From positions 3,845,501 to 3,909,500 of the forward strand of contig NZ_CP050440.1 of assembly GCF_011769525.1 (NCBI RefSeq): a stretch of DNA of 64,000 bases, in the 5' to 3' direction. The stretch is from Tolypothrix sp. PCC 7910 (GTDB lineage Bacteria > Cyanobacteriota > Cyanobacteriia > Cyanobacteriales > Nostocaceae). Below are positions 7,674 through 16,848 of the stretch, one piece after another. The notes under the pieces are model-generated. The model worked only from the letters and a program-made list of their open reading frames with translations, made no database searches and was not told where the DNA came from. A program made the translations under genes and the position numbers. Within the stretch, counting starts at the first letter, position 1. The number at the start of each line of letters is the position of its first letter.

Positions 7674-8747
7674 ATGAACTTCCAAAAAATATTTAATCAA
7701 CAACCCGAAACCGAAGCCAGCGCGCCAGGAAGGGTGAACCTTCTAGGCGAACACACCGATTACAATGATGGCTTCGTTTTACCCACAGCTATTCCGCAAA
7801 AAACTACGGTACAGTTAGCTTTTAGTAGTGATGAAAAACATCATTTCTACTCGGAAAATTTAGATGAGATAGTCAGCATTTTAGAAATCAACCATACGCC
7901 ATCAGGATTTGCAAGTTATATTTTTGGCTGTATCCAAGTTTTAGAACAGAAAGGATATACAATTCCACCAATCAATTTGTATGTGCAGTCATTGGTACCG
8001 ATGGGTTCGGGTTTGTCTAGTAGTGCAGCTTTAGAAGTAAGCACTCTAAAAGCATTGCGCCAACTTCTCAACATCCCAATTAATGATGTAGAAATTGCCC
8101 AACTCGCACAGCAAGCCGAAATTCATTATGCAGGTGTGCAATGCGGCATTATGGATCAGATGGCTTCCAGCCTAGCCGATACTGAGCATATGCTGTTTTT
8201 AGATACTCGTACTCTAGAACAGCGCGTATTACCTTTGCCTTCAGATGCAGAGATTTTAGTGATAGATAGTGGTGCGCCTCGTAGTCTAGCAAGTAGCGGA
8301 TATAACCAAAGACGCGCAGAATGCGAGGAGGCAGCGCGATCGCTCAATGTCAAAGCACTGCGAGATATTACCGATGCTAGTGCGGTGGAAGATTTACCAG
8401 AACCCTTAAAACGTCGTGCGCGTCATGTTGTTAGAGAAAACAATCGTGTTTTAGAAGTTTTGCAAGGTGTTTCATCTCAACGCTTTGGCGAATTGATGAA
8501 TGCATCCCATGCTAGCTTGCGGGATGATTACGAAGTTTCTGTACCAGCTTTAGATACATTAGTAGATATTTTGCAGAAAACCCCAGGAGTTTTGGGTGCA
8601 AGGCTAACAGGTGCTGGTTTTGGAGGTGCTTGTGTAGCTTTAGTTTCAGGGCAAGGAAAAGCTTCGGCTTATGCAAATCAAGTCATAGAAGCTTACAAGC
8701 AAGCTGGTTACAGGGGGCAAATTTTAGTACCGGAAACTTTGGATTAA
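7674..8747 (+). CDS. galK: Galactokinase
   Basis: This cytoplasmic GHMP kinase phosphorylates alpha-D-galactose at C1 with ATP, the entry step of the Leloir pathway. The galactokinase signature GRVNLLGEHTDYNDG is at residues 19-33, the phosphate-binding loop PMGSGLSSSAALE at 109-121, the catalytic-base region CGIMDQ at 157-162 and the third GHMP motif RLTGAGFGGAC near residue 312. Length (357) is slightly shorter than the E. coli enzyme (382), with no missing motif. A cupin gene follows after 6 bases and should be co-transcribed. No galT or galE is seen nearby. Confidence 0.93.
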   Translation: MNFQKIFNQQPETEASAPGRVNLLGEHTDYNDGFVLPTAIPQKTTVQLAFSSDEKHHFYSENLDEIVSILEINHTPSGFASYIFGCIQVLEQKGYTIPPINLYVQSLVPMGSGLSSSAALEVSTLKALRQLLNIPINDVEIAQLAQQAEIHYAGVQCGIMDQMASSLADTEHMLFLDTRTLEQRVLPLPSDAEILVIDSGAPRSLASSGYNQRRAECEEAARSLNVKALRDITDASAVEDLPEPLKRRARHVVRENNRVLEVLQGVSSQRFGELMNASHASLRDDYEVSVPALDTLVDILQKTPGVLGARLTGAGFGGACVALVSGQGKASAYANQVIEAYKQAGYRGQILVPETLD

Positions 8748-8753
8748 TGGCAA

Positions 8754-9134
8754 ATGACAAATAACAAAGTTGTTTTCGGTAATGCACAACAAGAGGGTGT
8801 AAATCGCTGGGGATGGTTCATGGGGCACTTTATTACCCCTGTTGACGATCCGCGTTCTACTGAAGAGTTAGAAGTTAAATGGGGCGTTCACAAAGCTGGT
8901 GATAGTAGAACTCAATGGGCAGTAAATAACCAAGCTGCTACTATTTCAATTTTAATGAACGGAAAATTTCGTTTGCAATTTGAAGATCAAGAAATTGTAT
9001 TATCCCGTGAGGGTGACTATGTGCTTTGGTGTGCAGGTGTACCTCATACTTGGATAGCTGAGTCTGATTGCACAATTTTAACTATTAGATGGCCTTCTAA
9101 ACCTGGCGATAGCATTGGAATTACAACGAAGTAG
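8754..9134 (+). CDS. Small cupin-like protein, galK operon partner
   Basis: The 126-residue protein has a single-domain cupin pattern: MNGKFRLQFEDQEIVL followed by EGDYVLWCAGVPHTWIAE, with H in VPHTW as a candidate metal ligand. The first cupin motif is degenerate, so metal binding is uncertain. The N-terminal half (NRWGWFMGHFITP) is conserved-looking but not diagnostic. It begins 6 bases after the galK stop and ends in a terminator, so the two form an operon. A sugar-related or regulatory role is inferred from that linkage only. Confidence 0.7.
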   Translation: MTNNKVVFGNAQQEGVNRWGWFMGHFITPVDDPRSTEELEVKWGVHKAGDSRTQWAVNNQAATISILMNGKFRLQFEDQEIVLSREGDYVLWCAGVPHTWIAESDCTILTIRWPSKPGDSIGITTK

Positions 9135-9166
9135 AGGCGCATATCTGTGCGCTTCTACTTCATTTA
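9131..9166 (+). terminator. Terminator of the galK-cupin operon
   Basis: An 11-bp stem (GTAGAGGCGCA with TGCGCTTCTAC, one G-U pair) starts at the stop codon of the cupin gene and is followed by TTCATTT. The next gene is convergent. Confidence 0.7.
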
Positions 9167-9183
9167 CTAGAGAATATTCTGTT

Positions 9184-10452
9184 CTAAAACTGCAAACCTT
9201 TGTTTTGTAAATTACGCTCAATATACTCTATATTTTCTACAGTTTCTCCCGCCACTATTCCATAAATTTCGGTGTAGATTTTGCCGTATTTAACCTTCTC
9301 TAAAGCCGATAAAATTATTAAGTCTTTGCGTTCTAATTCTGGTTGTAAATTCACTAAAATAGAGTCTAATGTTCCATCTATACGGTAATCGGTGGAATAT
9401 TTAGCTACTGCTTTTCCTAAGTCCAATAGAGTATGGCGCTGTAAGCAAAGTGGAGTTGAGCCATTGACACGGAAATTAGCGTCTATCATATAAAATTCTC
9501 CGTTTTTATCTTCTAAGACATCGAAGCCAATCACACCGAAATAACCCTGTTTGTGAGCATACTGACCAATTGCAGCAATCATTTCATAAAATCTGCTCAT
9601 GTCAGTGTTACGGTAGTCAATTAACCCACCTAAATATTCACCTTGTGGAGTTACAACTTGATTTGTAGTTCCTATGAGGGTTATATCTCCTACTTTGTTG
9701 ACATAGAATTGAACACACCAGTTTTGTATGGCATTCTTGACGAAATCTGAAACAATAATTGTCGAGAGCAACTGAATATTAAGATATTTATTAATTTCTG
9801 TGAGACAGTAGTTTAAATCACTAGCGTTTTTGATAATATAAGTGCCTTCGCCAGAAAGCCCATGAGAAGTTTTGATGAGATAGGGAAATTTTTCTGGTAG
9901 CTGAATATCTTCCAAATTGACAGAGTGCAGATTGTAGCTAGTGTATTTAGGACATTGCACTCCTAATTCAGCTAAAGTCACTTTACTGAGTAAACGGTAA
10001 TGGGTATCGGGAGCGATCGCGTGTTTTTCTGGCTTCAGATGATCGAAGGGAAATAGAGTGATAATTTTGTCAAAGCGTTCGCTATGGCTGAGTTCATCCA
10101 AATAAACTGAGCAATCTCTCATTTCTATATTGCTATAGCTACAGGGAAAATGCGATCGCCAGTAGTCAACTAGCAATTTATGCGGTGGAATAATGGTAAT
10201 TCCGGGAATAGCATCACCTAACACAGCCAAATTTTTCCAAGCTTCCTTCTGACAAATCTTGTCAAAGGATGTTTTAGTCGATTCGCTGCTACCATCTTGA
10301 ATAAAATATTTTTTCGTGTTAGGGTAAGCCGCCCAACTAGCGGTTGCTGGATAATTTAATAAAAATCCATAAGCGGCATCTGTGATGTCTTGAGCAAACA
10401 GATCGGACAAAAAACTCCCTTGAAAGTACTGAAAATTATATGTTGAGTTCAT
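9184..10452 (-). CDS. ATP-grasp-fold ligase of unknown specificity
   Basis: The protein of about 422 residues has an ATP-grasp core. Residues about 190-215 contain FPYLIKTSHGLSGEGTYII (the phosphate-binding glycine loop), and GVIGFDVLEDKNGEFYMID with NFRVNGSTP supplies the metal-binding Asp and Asn near the C-terminal third. ATP-grasp enzymes join a carboxylate to an amine or thiol through an acyl phosphate. It does not resemble MysC or D-Ala-D-Ala ligase beyond the fold. An ATG 30 bases upstream (10482) is an alternative start, and neither start has a strong ribosome site. It is divergent from an unusual SDR gene, which may act with it. Confidence 0.75.
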   Translation of the reverse strand: MNSTYNFQYFQGSFLSDLFAQDITDAAYGFLLNYPATASWAAYPNTKKYFIQDGSSESTKTSFDKICQKEAWKNLAVLGDAIPGITIIPPHKLLVDYWRSHFPCSYSNIEMRDCSVYLDELSHSERFDKIITLFPFDHLKPEKHAIAPDTHYRLLSKVTLAELGVQCPKYTSYNLHSVNLEDIQLPEKFPYLIKTSHGLSGEGTYIIKNASDLNYCLTEINKYLNIQLLSTIIVSDFVKNAIQNWCVQFYVNKVGDITLIGTTNQVVTPQGEYLGGLIDYRNTDMSRFYEMIAAIGQYAHKQGYFGVIGFDVLEDKNGEFYMIDANFRVNGSTPLCLQRHTLLDLGKAVAKYSTDYRIDGTLDSILVNLQPELERKDLIILSALEKVKYGKIYTEIYGIVAGETVENIEYIERNLQNKGLQF

Positions 10453-11157
10453 AAGCAATCTTTTCAATACCCACTTCTGCATTTACCTGATAAACAAGGT
10501 ATTAATTGTAGAATGGCGATGCTTCTATCTTTAAGTAGAAAACCAATTGCTCTAAGTATTATAAATTTATTTTTGGATTTATGACTTTTGTATTACTCAA
10601 AAGTTTAATAGTTGCAAATAACATAGCGTCATTATGAGCATAGCAACGTAATAGCTTAAAATTATGGAATTGCTTATTTACACTACGTTCCGGTCACAAT
10701 AACAAATTTTGCTTGCGTAATCCTGAATAATTTTGGAGGGGGTTTGGGGGATAATCCCCCAATTGATATGGCTTTTTAAATAAGTGACAAATCAAACGCT
10801 CATGAACTTAATCCAAGCATATTGAATGCTAATGAGGGTATTAAATATGTATCACTAATGACAGAAATAACAATATTCATTTTAAGTTAATTTAAGAGAC
10901 AAATACTGAATTGCACTGTAAACATAAAAAGCATTTTTACTTACAGAATCACACTCATAAAGTAGAAAATATTTTTCTAATCTAAAGTTTTTAATTCAAA
11001 AAAAATATATATAGTAATCTGCTTTAAGGCTCGGCATTGATTAAGGCCAGTGAAAAACTTTACCCCTTGTCTGAGAATTGATTTTGCTTCTGTAGAAATG
11101 TCTCGGATAACACCTCTACTTACACACTAAATTGTCGTTTCAATTGAGGAAATTAAG
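10453..11157. other. Divergent intergenic region between ATP-grasp and SDR genes
   Basis: This AT-rich spacer of about 705 bp holds a compact hairpin, TTGGGGGA/TCCCCCAA at 10744-10762, and no convincing gene. Promoters of both divergent genes should lie here. A Shine-Dalgarno GAGGAAAT precedes the SDR start. Confidence 0.5.
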
Positions 11158-11952
11158 ATGGTTACCATACAACCTCAGAGAAATCAGAACTCTCAAATTG
11201 ATCGGTTAATGCGCGATCGCGTCGTTCTCATCACTGGCGCAAGCCGCGGAATTGGTGCAGCCACAGCCAAATTGTTGAGTCTTCATGGTGCAGCAGTAGG
11301 GGTAAATTACTACAGCAGTGAAAAAGCTGCTCAACAGGTTGTGGAAGAAATATCTGCTAATGGTGGTAAAGCAATAGCAGTTAAGGCCGATGTTAGAGAC
11401 TCTCAGCAAGTAAACGCAATGGTGCAAGAAGTTTCTGAGGCTTTCGGCGCAATTGATACACTTGTGATTAACGCCAACGCTAATTTTCCCATTGCTCCTT
11501 TCGTTGAATATCGCTGGGAAGACTTTGAAGCTAAATTACTTGGAGAACTTCAAGGAGCTTTTTTTCCTTGCAAAGCAGTTGTACCATCGATGATTGAACA
11601 TCAGCGGGGTTGCATTATTGCTATAAGTAGTGGGCTATCTCGCAATCCTGGTGAGGGATTCTCAGCCCACAGCACCGCTAAATCTGGATTGGATGCTTTT
11701 GTGAAAAGTTTAGCCGTAGAACTAGGCCCCAACGGAATTCGTGTGAATGCGATCGCCCCTGGATTGACTATTACAGATGCCACTGCAAGATTACCACAAG
11801 AACACAAAACAGCAGCAGCTCAATTTACACCTTTGAAAAGAATTGGAATGCCAGAAGACATTGCTAGCGCAATTTTAATGTTAGCTTCTGACGAAGCTAG
11901 ATTTATTACAGGTGTTTATTTACCTGTTAGCGGTGGTGATCAGATGCTTTAA
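11158..11952 (+). CDS. SDR-family oxidoreductase with His replacing the catalytic Tyr
   Basis: The 264-residue Rossmann protein has the cofactor loop TGASRGIG (26-33), the SS pair of the active site (157-158), the FabG-like IRVNAIAPG (194-202) and the C-terminal FITGVYLPVSGG. The usual YxxxK active site reads HSTAK (171-175), so His occupies the Tyr position, and the structural NNAG motif reads NANA (105-108). The DNA codon is CAC, so this is not a reading error of mine. Other SDRs with AHxTAK are known to me as a minor group. Chemistry may therefore differ from standard ketoreduction. It is divergent from the ATP-grasp gene. Confidence 0.85.
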   Translation: MVTIQPQRNQNSQIDRLMRDRVVLITGASRGIGAATAKLLSLHGAAVGVNYYSSEKAAQQVVEEISANGGKAIAVKADVRDSQQVNAMVQEVSEAFGAIDTLVINANANFPIAPFVEYRWEDFEAKLLGELQGAFFPCKAVVPSMIEHQRGCIIAISSGLSRNPGEGFSAHSTAKSGLDAFVKSLAVELGPNGIRVNAIAPGLTITDATARLPQEHKTAAAQFTPLKRIGMPEDIASAILMLASDEARFITGVYLPVSGGDQML

Positions 11953-12289
11953 TTTTGTCTTAAAACTAGGAGCTAGTGCCTCAAGAAGACAGATATTCAT
12001 GACTCATTGTGTTATTTATCTCATGCTCTTCTAGTTTAAAAAAGAATACAAATATAGGACTCATATTTGATTCTTGAAGTTCACGTAGGAGAGCCAGCGC
12101 GTTGCGGAGCCAGTCGCGTAGGCGGGTTTCCCGACTTGAGCGAACTGGCGTGAGGTTTCCTCCGTTGTAGCAACTGGCGTTGCGATAGCGTAACGCATCT
12201 ATATATGATGTAGGGGCACAAAATTTTTGTGCCCCTACCCATCTGTTGATTCTTGCTTCAACTTAGTATTTATTTGTGCGGATGGCTAA
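11953..12289. repeat. Intergenic region with mosaic repeat and near-perfect palindrome
   Basis: Positions 12091-12200 carry the GC-rich mosaic repeat (GCGTTGCGGAGCCAG, GGTTTCCTCCGTTG and CGATAGCGTAACGC modules). At 12210-12238 the arms GTAGGGGCACAAAA and TTTTGTGCCCCTAC form an almost loopless palindrome. There is no gene. Confidence 0.6.
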
Positions 12290-13201
12290 TTACGAATTAG
12301 TAATTAACTTCGGTGCTTTTGCATGTGAACCATATAACTCTACAAATCGCTTAAACAGCAACATCGTTTGATGATTGGATGCAAAGTTTATATTAAATAA
12401 ACGCTCGAGATTTTTCTCACCCAAGTTGCGTAAATAAGGTAAATCTTCAAACAGTGTCAAGCAAGCCGCAAAATGTAATAAAACTTGCAATATAGGCTTT
12501 GGCCAACCTAAATCGCTGTAGATTTCTATAAATAGATAATGCTCGCTCTGAGTTAAAGGCAATGCATAAAACATAACAGTAATTCGTTTGCCATTGTAAA
12601 CTGGAATACTCAGTTCTACTGTATAGGGAGTATGCAAAATTAAATCCACTTCAACAATTGGTTGCCGCCAAATTCTTAGCGCATTCACTGGAGACTCTAA
12701 AATTGTTTGAAATTGGATTTCCCCCCCAATCTCTGTAGGTTGAAAAGAGTTAATATTAATCACTCGCAGATTGTTCAAGCTGAACTTGTGGATAGTTTCT
12801 AAATGTTTTAAATTCAACAAATGGTAGATTTGGCACAGATAAGGAAAAGGTAAAATATATTCTTGGCTAATCATATGCCGCTTTTTCAAGTCAAACTTGT
12901 TATCTTGAATTGGGCATAGAGAGCCTGCATTGCTATTTACATCTTGTTCTGGCCTTAAATACAGCCAACTCAAAAAGAAAAATGACGCTGTAAATAGCTG
13001 AAACACTTCCAGAGTTGAGATATAACCATCGGCAAATGCAGCAAAACTTCTATCAGTTATGCCAAAAAGCCAAGAGGGAATTCCTGCTAGCCAAATACCA
13101 TTTTTGAGATTTAGTATAAAAAGACCAAATTCAAATTCTAGTGATTGAGTAGTATTTTCAGGAGTTTTATCACTCCGGTCATGTATGAGGTTAGTAGACA
13201 T
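12290..13201 (-). CDS. Hypothetical protein with N-terminal hydrophobic segments
   Basis: I do not recognise this 303-residue protein. From the ATG at 13201 (MSTNLIHDRSD) it has two moderately hydrophobic stretches near residues 34-48 (GIWLAGIPSWLFGI) and 65-80 (VFQLFTASFFFLSWLY), and then a soluble part. That part includes a beta-rich section (VDLILHTPYTVELSIPVYNG) and a helical C-terminus (PILQVLLHFAACLTLFEDLP). A longer reading from 13249 adds hydrophobic residues without a better start. The gene stands alone between AT-rich spacers. Length and codon use look genuine, but no function is proposed. Confidence 0.6.
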   Translation of the reverse strand: MSTNLIHDRSDKTPENTTQSLEFEFGLFILNLKNGIWLAGIPSWLFGITDRSFAAFADGYISTLEVFQLFTASFFFLSWLYLRPEQDVNSNAGSLCPIQDNKFDLKKRHMISQEYILPFPYLCQIYHLLNLKHLETIHKFSLNNLRVININSFQPTEIGGEIQFQTILESPVNALRIWRQPIVEVDLILHTPYTVELSIPVYNGKRITVMFYALPLTQSEHYLFIEIYSDLGWPKPILQVLLHFAACLTLFEDLPYLRNLGEKNLERLFNINFASNHQTMLLFKRFVELYGSHAKAPKLITNS

Positions 13202-13771
13202 ATTATTCAAAATAAAATCTATCTCTATAGCAATAATTACTATCTGCAATTGCCTCGATTCTAGCTATAGATAATTTCATCAACCTCTACCTCTGGCTGT
13301 AAATACAAGATTTATGTAATCAATAAATGATTGCATAAATATACATTTTATATTTATGCAGAAAGTAATTTTAGTTACTAAGGAATTCAATGCTAGTATT
13401 TGATATTTACTAGATTTACTAACTAAATTAAATAAAAATATTTCTTGGAGAAGAGGTCAACTTAGATCAACTGACTCAGAAAGTCAGTGAAGAGTAAATA
13501 TATTGGATATCATGACTAACTACAACAATCAATCTGAGCATCTATAGATAGAATATTTTCACTCAGTTATCCTGACATTGAAATAGTTACCCTGATTGAG
13601 ATTCACTAAATTTATATAAATAAACTAATAAAAATATTTGGGGGAAACTAACAGAAATAAATACTCATCGAAAATCAACACAATAATTAGCATCTCAACC
13701 TATAGAATTACTACCCCTAAGGCGGTATTATTTTTAAATATTTTCGCCAAAATTCCCCAGAGACACCAGTA
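13202..13771. other. AT-rich divergent intergenic region (570 bp)
   Basis: The spacer separates the hypothetical gene and the GNAT gene, which point away from each other. It is strongly AT-rich with scattered short direct repeats. I see no gene, no stable terminator and no recognisable operator. Confidence 0.4.
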
Positions 13772-14266
13772 ATGAGTATCCGCCATGCGACTGAAATTGA
13801 CTTACCAGCTATTGTGGCAATTTACAATGCTGCAATTCCTACCCGCATGGCTAGCGCTGATTTAGAACCGGTGTCAGTAGAAAGCCGCCTAAATTGGTTT
13901 CGCGGGCGATCGCCTTCCCATAGACCCCTATGGGTTATAGAAGTAAACGGTGTAATAGGTGGCTGGTTGAGTTTCCAATCCTTTTATGGACGACCAGCCT
14001 ATAGTAAGACTGCCGAAATTAGTATTTACATTTCTCCAAACTTCCAAAGATGCGGTTTAGGACAACAACTTTTAGGACAAGCAATAAAGCAAAGTCCAGA
14101 TTTAGGTTTAAATACTTTAATCGGTTTCATATTTGCCCACAATCAGCCCAGTTTAAAGCTATTTGAAAGATTTGGATTCACTGCTTGGGGACACTTACCC
14201 AAAGTTGCAGAACTTGATAGCGTAGAACGCGACCTAGTAATTATGGGACTGCGACTCAAGAACTAA
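13772..14266 (+). CDS. GNAT N-acetyltransferase, phosphinothricin-acetyltransferase type
   Basis: The 164-residue protein begins MSIRHATEIDLPAIVAIYNA, typical of the phosphinothricin/methionine-sulfone acetyltransferase branch of GNAT. The acetyl-CoA loop is at QRCGLGQQLLGQAI (about 98-111), preceded by the strand AEISIYISPNF. The C-terminal FGFTAWGHLPKVAELD matches the branch, where members N-acetylate small amino-acid-like substrates. The gene is alone. The natural substrate is unknown. Confidence 0.85.
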   Translation: MSIRHATEIDLPAIVAIYNAAIPTRMASADLEPVSVESRLNWFRGRSPSHRPLWVIEVNGVIGGWLSFQSFYGRPAYSKTAEISIYISPNFQRCGLGQQLLGQAIKQSPDLGLNTLIGFIFAHNQPSLKLFERFGFTAWGHLPKVAELDSVERDLVIMGLRLKN

Positions 14267-14706
14267 TAGATTGGTGTTTATTGTTTGGTGCTTATCACCC
14301 TCATCCCTCTGCTCAGGAGTTCTGTAATTTTGAATTTTGAATTGATTTGTCCCCAATCCCCCACTGTAGGGTGAAAGACATCTGCACTCTCACCCCTCGT
14401 AATAGCTAAAATAAAAGCGCCAGTGAATACGGTGTAAAAGCTGGCGCTGGTGTTATCGGTATTTGTGGAAGCATAATCTTATGCCATGTGTTGATGATGC
14501 GCTAGTATGGCAAGCCCCCTTGCGGGTTTCACCCCTAGTGGGCTTTATGCTGATTGGTGATGAAATAGCACGAATTTATACACATTAACTACATTACCAA
14601 TCTTTAGTGAGGTGATTTGTAATTAATAATTCGTAATATCCTGTGAGATAGCCTAGAGCCTCACTCACAGGGTATTACGAATTACGAATTAGTAATTAAT
14701 TGTTTA
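14267..14706. other. Intergenic region with two inverted repeats
   Basis: AGCGCCAG (14416-14423) pairs with CTGGCGCT (14441-14448). A longer inverted repeat lies at 14626-14685. The region is otherwise non-coding and separates convergent GNAT and Rieske genes. Confidence 0.5.
14626..14685. repeat. 22-bp inverted repeat with 16-base loop
   Basis: Left arm 14626-14647 (ATAATTCGTAATATCCTG and so on) pairs with right arm 14664-14685 at 20 of 22 positions. The loop is AT-rich. It could be a bidirectional terminator between convergent genes or a short dispersed palindrome. AATTCGTAAT/ATTACGAATT motifs also occur near 44765-44780. Confidence 0.6.
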
Positions 14707-15060
14707 CTATTGCAATCCCACCCAAATATTTCCTTCTTCTACACGAGTAGGAAATACAGGTATTGATTTTTCTTTAGAAATCATGCCCATAACCTTGTTA
14801 ATACCTGGGGGAAAGGTAATCCATTCAGTAGGGTTGCCAGTGGCAAGGTCAAAAGCGCTACGGTGAAATGGACAGACGATCGCACCATTATCTGTAATTT
14901 TCCCTTTCTTCAAAGGTAGCTTCATGTGGGGGCAAGAATTTTCTAGCGCGTAGATTTGGTTGTTGTGGTGAACTAATAAGATATTGCGTTGTTCTACTTT
15001 TACCACTTTGCGATCGTTAGGTGGCAGTTCATTTTCCGGAAGAACGTTGATCCAGTTCAT
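14707..15060 (-). CDS. Rieske 2Fe-2S ferredoxin-like protein
   Basis: The 117-residue soluble protein carries a complete Rieske cluster site: C43 and H45 in the motif SCPHMKLPL, and C63 and H66 in VCPFHRSAFDL. It lacks a signal peptide, a membrane anchor and an oxygenase catalytic domain, so it is a Rieske-type ferredoxin likely to pass electrons to a dioxygenase or reductase partner in the cytoplasm. The sequence around the second motif (ATGNPTEW) is the usual loop. No partner oxygenase is adjacent. The upstream gene on this strand encodes the V4R-like protein, 246 bases away. Confidence 0.88.
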   Translation of the reverse strand: MNWINVLPENELPPNDRKVVKVEQRNILLVHHNNQIYALENSCPHMKLPLKKGKITDNGAIVCPFHRSAFDLATGNPTEWITFPPGINKVMGMISKEKSIPVFPTRVEEGNIWVGLQ

Positions 15061-15306
15061 AATTACCTCGATACCTCGCTGAACATCATCTACAGGGCCG
15101 CTGCTTGATGGAAGACGTGGAAATATTATGCTCTTTTAGCCATCAACAAGCTGATTAACTCCATCATTTCACAAGTGTGTAGCTCTATAGATAGCTTGAT
15201 AGAGAAGTATATGAACTCTTTCTCACAGAGACAACGCATATATACTCATACTAACTGCTTTCCTTTCTGGAGGCATTCTTAGTGAAAGAGCATACATATA
15301 ATGAAT

Positions 15307-15816
15307 TTAGGCGATTGACTGCTTATTATCCCCGACAAGATAAGCTTTTCGATTTATTGACAATTCCGTAAACTCAAAGACATCATGGCTGCTACCACGT
15401 AGCACTGATTCAGTATGTTTGCCAAGTAATCGCTTACCAGTAGCCTGTTCCAATACTCCCCAAATAGCACCTAATGTATAAGTACATTTACGTGTAGAAC
15501 CAGGTATTTCACCCGCACAACATAAAGTATCTGATGCAAAAATCTTGATAGTATCGCCTTCTTGCTGGACTTGCTCAATAATACACAGGCGAGTACCATT
15601 TTTGCCTAAAGCTAAACCTATTTTGGAGACGACATCCTCTAAAGGTAAGTTTGTGTTTACTAAGGCTAATTCTTGCGCTAATTGTTTACCACGACTACGA
15701 CCAGCCGCAATCAAAGCGATCGCAGTTGCTTTCTCACCTAAAGCTTCTTCCATCCCTCTAATTGCTGCTTTAAAACAAATAATACTACTAAAATCTCCCA
15801 AAGTTGGACGTAACAT
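15307..15816 (-). CDS. V4R-like domain protein
   Basis: The 169-residue protein resembles the V4R (vinyl-4-reductase) small-molecule-binding fold. An N-terminal helical part (ALIAAGRSRGKQLAQEL) is followed by SDTLCCAGEIPGSTRKC, the helix TLGAIWGVLEQATGKRLL, and a final strand pattern ending HDVFEF, which mirrors the family's aGflxGllexltG...C.f.v layout. Cys99, Cys100 and Cys111 could bind a ligand, but this is inference. It is the last gene of a same-strand group with a protoglobin, a roadblock protein and a GTPase, so it may be a sensor or adaptor in that group. Confidence 0.6.
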   Translation of the reverse strand: MLRPTLGDFSSIICFKAAIRGMEEALGEKATAIALIAAGRSRGKQLAQELALVNTNLPLEDVVSKIGLALGKNGTRLCIIEQVQQEGDTIKIFASDTLCCAGEIPGSTRKCTYTLGAIWGVLEQATGKRLLGKHTESVLRGSSHDVFEFTELSINRKAYLVGDNKQSIA

Positions 15817-16133
15817 TAATAATTAATTCTCCTGCTCAAACAATTCTATTTTTTATATCTACAATGTCTAAAAATATTGCACTAAAACATTGTATTTAGT
15901 AAGATAAACAATTAATTTTATAATTCTTGTGGATCTGGCTGTACATAAGTTTATAAGCTAAATATTCAAATATCCTCTTATATGAAGTCTAGCTAATTAC
16001 TTACGATATGGTTGGTCTTGTTTGTCATTGGGAATTGGTAATTGGTAATTGGTAATTGTTAAACTGTATTTTTCTTTCCTATTACCCATTACCAACCTTC
16101 ACAGATATGATAAATACTCAAACGCACATGATA
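15817..16133. repeat. Intergenic region with ATTGGTA heptamer repeats
   Basis: Three and a half copies of ATTGGTA lie at about 16034-16058, followed by the related inverse units ATTACCCATTACC near 16081-16093. Together these can fold into a hairpin. The region separates the protoglobin and V4R-like genes. I see no promoter-like block of high quality. Confidence 0.6.
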
Positions 16134-16688
16134 TTACATAGCTTTAGCACCAGTACTAATTAAGCGCTTAAATAAACCTTCTGACCAGCCTGTTTCCTTC
16201 AAAACCGCAGATGAAGATACTTCTATATAAGCTTGTTCAATAAAAGCTAAGTCAATCATGCAAATACGACCGAGAGCGTCTTTGAGATCTGCGCTTTTAC
16301 CATCGTTTTTCAGCCGTTTACCTACTTCGTAAATTACTGTCGCCATTGCAGGAACAACGTGTTGCGGGCCAATACCAATCCGGACGTGAATGAGACCAAT
16401 TTTCCAACGTCTTTCGGCGTAAGCATCTCCCCAGTTATCCATACCTGTAAACATTTCATGAAACCATTGGATAAAGGTTTCCCGGAGGCGATGTATACGT
16501 CCGCTACCATCATGTAAAATCGCACTCATTTCTGGATCGCGTTCCAAGTAATCATAAAAATATTCAGCCATATTTGGTGCTACTTCTAAACCCCAATCTG
16601 CCTGAGATTTTAGTAATTCTTTATCCTCAGATGTCAAACCAACACGCTTTTCTAAGATGGAGAAGAACTTATGTGGATCTAAAGTCAT
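16134..16688 (-). CDS. Protoglobin-domain protein
   Basis: The 184-residue protein is a single-domain protoglobin. Residues 18-35 start the first helices (LTSEDKELLKSQADWG), FIQWFHEMFTG covers the distal side, and RWKIGLIHVRIGI contains the proximal heme ligand, expected to be His101. Protoglobins bind O2, CO or NO through heme. Without a fused signalling domain this one would have to pass its state to a partner. It sits between the roadblock gene upstream and the V4R-like gene downstream, all on one strand, which points to a gas- or redox-sensing role. Length is normal for a stand-alone protoglobin. Confidence 0.85.
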   Translation of the reverse strand: MTLDPHKFFSILEKRVGLTSEDKELLKSQADWGLEVAPNMAEYFYDYLERDPEMSAILHDGSGRIHRLRETFIQWFHEMFTGMDNWGDAYAERRWKIGLIHVRIGIGPQHVVPAMATVIYEVGKRLKNDGKSADLKDALGRICMIDLAFIEQAYIEVSSSAVLKETGWSEGLFKRLISTGAKAM

Positions 16689-16848
16689 AGTTGAGCTTTC
16701 CTACAATACGCAAAAAATTAGTGTTGGCTGGCTATTCAAAAGAAAGTAAATTATTCAGTTGTGTTGTTGAACTTATAAATTTATCTCAGCAGATTATTTT
16801 GGTTTCTGGATGACATCCAAAAACCAAAATATTAGCTATGTCTTGTTA

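Noticed and set aside
9184-10452. Assignment of the ATP-grasp gene as mysC (mycosporine pathway)
   Set aside because: Sequence around the active site and the N-terminus differ from what I know of MysC, and no mysA or mysB gene is nearby.
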